DNA of 64,000 nt. It comes from Acidovorax sp. NB1 (GTDB lineage: Bacteria; Pseudomonadota; Gammaproteobacteria; Burkholderiales; Burkholderiaceae_C). A program made the translations under genes and the position numbers. The stretch lies in contig NZ_BJHU01000029.1 in the NCBI RefSeq assembly GCF_005405905.1, forward strand, positions 1-64,000, given 5' to 3'. The first letter of the stretch is position 1, and each line of letters opens with the position of its first letter. This document shows positions 61,304 through 64,000 of this stretch, one piece after another. The notes under the pieces were generated by a model that saw only the letters and a program-made list of their open reading frames with translations, had not been told where the DNA came from and searched no databases.

Positions 61304-62674
61304 TTGATTCACGGCCTCACTACGGTCCGCACCGCCAGCACCGCTTTGCTTGACCGACTGTCCCGCACGATCCAACAGCACCCCAAACGCATCACCGCCG
61401 CCGTTGCCGCCGTCCTGCTGACCGGTGGTGGCGGGGCTTTCGCCGTGGCATCCTTCGCGCCCGATCCGGCAGAGCTGCCGGTGCGCATGGTGAGCTACCC
61501 CGTCGAATCGCTGGCCGAGAACCTCGTGCTGGGCGAGCTGGACGCCCCGGGCTTCTCGCTGTTCCGTTCCGAACAGGTGCGGTCCAGCGACACCCCCGAA
61601 TCCTTGCTGCAGCGCCTGGGCGTGGCCGACCCGGCCGCCGCCGCCTTCATGCGTGGCGACACGCCGGTGCGCCAGAACGTGCTGGGCCGCACCGGCCGTA
61701 GCGTGTCGGCCGAAACCACCGACGACCACCGCCTGGTCCGCCTGACGGTGCGCTGGGTGCCGGACGACAGCGGCAACTTCCGCCGCCTGATCGTCGAGCG
61801 CACCAGCGACAACAAGTTTGCGACGCGCATCGAAACCGCCAAGATGACCACAAGCAGCCGGCTGTCCGGCGGCGTCATCCACAGCTCGCTGTTTGCCGCC
61901 ACCGATGCGTCCAACATCCCCGACGCCGTGGCTGTGCAAGTGGCCGAGCTGTTCTCGGGCAACATCGACTTCCGCCGCTCGCTGCGCAAGGGCGACCGCT
62001 TCTCGGTGGTCTACGAAACCCTGGAAGCCGATGGCGAGCCCCTGTCCAGCGGCCGCGTGCTGAGCGCCGAATTCGTCAACAACGGCAAGACCCACCAGGC
62101 CGTCTGGTTCCAGGAATCCGGCGCCACCAAGGGCGCTTACTACACACTGAACGGCGAAAGCATGCGCCGCGCCTATCTGGCATCGCCGGTCGAGTTCTCG
62201 CGCGTGACCAGCGGCTTCAAGATGCGCCTGCACCCCATCCTGCAAACCTGGCGCGCCCACCTGGGCACTGACTTTGCAGCCCCCACAGGCACCGCCGTGC
62301 GCACGGTGGGCGATGGCACGGTGGAGTTTGCGGGTGTGCAGAACGGCTACGGCAACGTGGTCTTCATCAAGCACCGCAACCAGCACGTCACGGTGTATGC
62401 CCACCTGAGCCGCATCGACGTGCGCCAGGGCCAGTCGGTCGAACAGGGCCAGACCTTGGGCGCCGTGGGTGCCACGGGCTGGGCCACGGGGCCGCACCTG
62501 CACTTTGAATTCCGCGTCAACGGCCAGCACCAAGATCCGATGACCATCGTGGCCCAGAGCGAAGCTGCGGCACCGGTGTCGGCTGCTGGACGGCCCGCAT
62601 TTGACCGCCTGGCGGCCAACATGCGCGTTCAGTTGAACGCCGCTGCGCTCATCGAGCAAGCCAGCGCGAACTGA
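61304..62674 (+). CDS. M23-family murein endopeptidase (LytM domain)
   Basis: The ~456-residue protein has an N-terminal membrane anchor (ITAAVAAVLLTGGGGAFAVASF), a long periplasmic region and an M23 domain near the C-terminus with all zinc ligands: H-L-G-T-D (HxxxD) and GPHLHFEFR (HxH), plus VYAHL. It would cut peptidoglycan crosslinks. A TTG at 61304 with GGGGATA before it is the probable start; ATG 61232 in frame upstream is the other choice. It is divergent from tyrS and 37 bp before anmK, with which it forms a cell-wall pair. Confidence 0.9.
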   Translation: MIHGLTTVRTASTALLDRLSRTIQQHPKRITAAVAAVLLTGGGGAFAVASFAPDPAELPVRMVSYPVESLAENLVLGELDAPGFSLFRSEQVRSSDTPESLLQRLGVADPAAAAFMRGDTPVRQNVLGRTGRSVSAETTDDHRLVRLTVRWVPDDSGNFRRLIVERTSDNKFATRIETAKMTTSSRLSGGVIHSSLFAATDASNIPDAVAVQVAELFSGNIDFRRSLRKGDRFSVVYETLEADGEPLSSGRVLSAEFVNNGKTHQAVWFQESGATKGAYYTLNGESMRRAYLASPVEFSRVTSGFKMRLHPILQTWRAHLGTDFAAPTGTAVRTVGDGTVEFAGVQNGYGNVVFIKHRNQHVTVYAHLSRIDVRQGQSVEQGQTLGAVGATGWATGPHLHFEFRVNGQHQDPMTIVAQSEAAAPVSAAGRPAFDRLAANMRVQLNAAALIEQASAN

Positions 62675-62711
62675 TCCCATCTCCGCTGTCCAGTCCACCG
62701 CCCGGCAGGCC

Positions 62712-63821
62712 ATGTCCGATCTCTACATCGGCCTGATGTCGGGCACCTCGCTCGACGGAATCGACGGGGTGCTGGCCGACTTCTCCGGCCCGCGCATGCG
62801 GGTCACGCACCACGCCAGCGCTGGCTTTGCACCCGCATTGCGTGCCGAGCTGCTGGCGCTCAACACCCCCGGCGACAACGAACTGCACCGTGCAGCCCTT
62901 GCTGGCAACGCCTTGTCGCGTGCCTATGCCGAGGTGGTGCACACCCTGCTCGCTCACAGCGGCCTGCCCGCCAGCGCCATCCGGGCTGTGGGTGCCCACG
63001 GGCAAACCGTGCGCCACCGCCCCCAGGAGTTCGATGGCACCGGCTACACCCTGCAATTGCTCAGCCCCGCCCTGCTGGCCGAGCGCACAGGCATCGCGGT
63101 GGTGGCCGACCTGCGCAGCCGCGATGTGGCGGCCGGAGGCCAGGGCGCGCCGCTGGTGCCCGCCTTTCACCGGGGCGTCTTCGGACGGCCTGGCGAAACG
63201 GTGCTGGTGCTGAACATTGGCGGCATCTCCAACCTCAGCGTGCTGGGCGCAGACGGCAGCGTGCTGGGGTTTGACTGTGGCCCCGGCAATGCGCTGATGG
63301 ACCACTGGTGCCAGCTGCATACCGGCCAGCCATTCGACAAGGGGGGTGCTTGGGCGGCCACCGGGCAGGTGCTGCCCGGACTGCTGGAATCGCTGATCCA
63401 GGAGCCTTTTCTGCACAAGCCGCCCCCCAAAAGCACAGGGCGCGACCTGTTCAACCCCTCCTGGCTGGCTGACCACCTGGAGCGCTTCGGGCCTGCCGCG
63501 CCTGCCGATGTGCAGGCCACATTGACGGAATTCACTGCCACCGCCTGTTCAGCAAGCGTTGATAGCTATAAAAACAATAGTGAGACCCTGGCAATCTGCG
63601 GAGGAGGTGCGCTCAACACCCAGCTGATGCGCCGCCTCCAGGCCCTGTGCCCCACGCTGCAGGTCGTGACCACCGAGGCCCTGGGGCTGCCCGCGCTGCA
63701 GGTCGAAGCCGCCGCCTTTGCCTGGCTGGCGCGCCAGGCACTGCACCAAGCTCCCGGAAACCTGCCCAGCGTGACCGGCGCAGCGGGCCCCCGCGTGCTG
63801 GGGGCGGTGTACCCCGCCTGA
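62712..63821 (+). CDS. anmK: Anhydro-N-acetylmuramic acid kinase
   Basis: AnmK phosphorylates and opens 1,6-anhydroMurNAc recovered from cell-wall turnover, giving MurNAc-6-P. The 369-residue protein shows YIGLMSGTSLDGIDGVL, VGAHGQTVRHRP, LNIGGISNLSVLG and FDCGPGNALMD, the ATP- and sugar-site blocks of the family. Its position after a murein hydrolase gene fits a recycling role. Confidence 0.96.
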   Translation: MSDLYIGLMSGTSLDGIDGVLADFSGPRMRVTHHASAGFAPALRAELLALNTPGDNELHRAALAGNALSRAYAEVVHTLLAHSGLPASAIRAVGAHGQTVRHRPQEFDGTGYTLQLLSPALLAERTGIAVVADLRSRDVAAGGQGAPLVPAFHRGVFGRPGETVLVLNIGGISNLSVLGADGSVLGFDCGPGNALMDHWCQLHTGQPFDKGGAWAATGQVLPGLLESLIQEPFLHKPPPKSTGRDLFNPSWLADHLERFGPAAPADVQATLTEFTATACSASVDSYKNNSETLAICGGGALNTQLMRRLQALCPTLQVVTTEALGLPALQVEAAAFAWLARQALHQAPGNLPSVTGAAGPRVLGAVYPA

Positions 63822-63855
63822 GCACTGCAGTACCGCAGATTCCTTGCACCCATGA

Positions 63856-63880
63856 AAAAACCGCCCGAGGGCGGTTTTTA
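63856..63880. terminator. Bidirectional terminator between anmK and erpA
   Basis: AAAAACCGCC (63856-63865) pairs with GGCGGTTTTT (63870-63879) around CGAG. The T-run on the + side ends anmK and the A-run on the left serves as a T-run for the convergent erpA transcript. Confidence 0.88.
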
Positions 63881-63929
63881 TCTTTGGTGCACCCGAGGCA
63901 GGGGCCTTCCGACCCGGCCCCAGGGCCCA

Positions 63930-64000
63930 TCAGGCCGAGAAGCTGGAACCGCACCCGCAGGTGGTGGTGGCGTTGGGGTTCTTGATGACAAACTGGGCAC
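63930..64000 (-). CDS. erpA: ErpA-type iron-sulphur cluster insertion protein, C-terminal part
   Basis: Only the last 23 codons lie in the window: AQFVIKNPNATTTCGCGSSFSA then TGA. CGCGSSF is the C-terminal Cys-Gly-Cys motif of A-type Fe-S carriers, and NPNATTTCGCGSSF is the ErpA variant. The remainder lies beyond the right edge. It is convergent with anmK. Confidence 0.9.
   Translation of the reverse strand, partial: AQFVIKNPNATTTCGCGSSFSA

Overview
The window looks like a chromosome segment of a Comamonadaceae betaproteobacterium, probably Acidovorax-like. The evidence is high GC, the core neighbourhood glmS / AsnC regulator / diguanylate cyclase / glmU on the right, and the closing order tyrS – M23 peptidase – anmK – erpA. 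The species call rests on gene order and protein character only; no database search was run.

Region by region: (1) 1-8.8 kb is a Tn7-like transposition module. It follows an IS30 transposase tail and consists of tnsA-tnsB-tnsC, two different tniQ/tnsD-type genes and an unassigned small gene. Short repeats that may be TnsB sites lie in front of tnsA and, in inverted orientation, after the last gene. (2) 9.1-14.6 kb is a nucleotide-signalling defence island. A two-gene + strand operon encodes a divergent DisA/DAC-like (diadenylate cyclase fold) protein and a two-transmembrane beta-rich effector of the Cap15/2TM-beta type. It is convergent with a complete type II CBASS operon on the - strand: capV phospholipase, DncV-like CD-NTase, cap2 E1-E2 and cap3 JAMM protease. 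(3) 14.7-24 kb is a mosaic: a hipB-like gene with a hipA stub, an IS630 element sitting cleanly at a TA inside an IS3 remnant, an HNH protein, a SRAP fragment, a Cd/Pb-type metal-resistance cluster (cadR, CDF transporter, DUF3703, lspA), a full SRAP gene, remnants of a tyrosine-recombinase gene set, and a second IS3 remnant fused to an IS481 remnant. (4) 24.1-39.6 kb is a catabolic regulon for an unidentified carboxylic acid. It holds a liv-type ABC importer with its binding protein, two AMP-forming CoA ligase-type enzymes, a CaiB/BaiF CoA transferase, acyl-CoA dehydrogenase, enoyl-CoA hydratase, SDR, thiolase, an MBL hydrolase and a TetR regulator with likely operators. (5) 39.6-43.8 kb is an insertion zone: an orphan ParS/MbcA-type antitoxin, an IS21 element inserted next to a broken IS5 transposase, a 20-bp-period repeat and an orphan VapB. 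(6) 44-64 kb is largely core chromosome: cell-wall precursor enzymes (GlmS, GlmU, AnmK), signalling proteins (DGC, histidine kinase, FNR-like regulator, BLUF), a FabF-type synthase with a TetR regulator, three exported proteins (two IPTL-CTERM, one collagen-like), two DUF2917 proteins beside a LysR regulator, tyrS, an M23 peptidase, and the start of erpA running off the window.

The best candidate for an undescribed system is the DAC-like + 2TM-beta gene pair. It has the architecture of a nucleotide-synthase/effector pair comparable to Panoptes (mCpol + 2TM-beta), but with a DisA-fold protein in the synthase position, and it abuts a CBASS operon. No rRNA, tRNA or CRISPR array was recognised.
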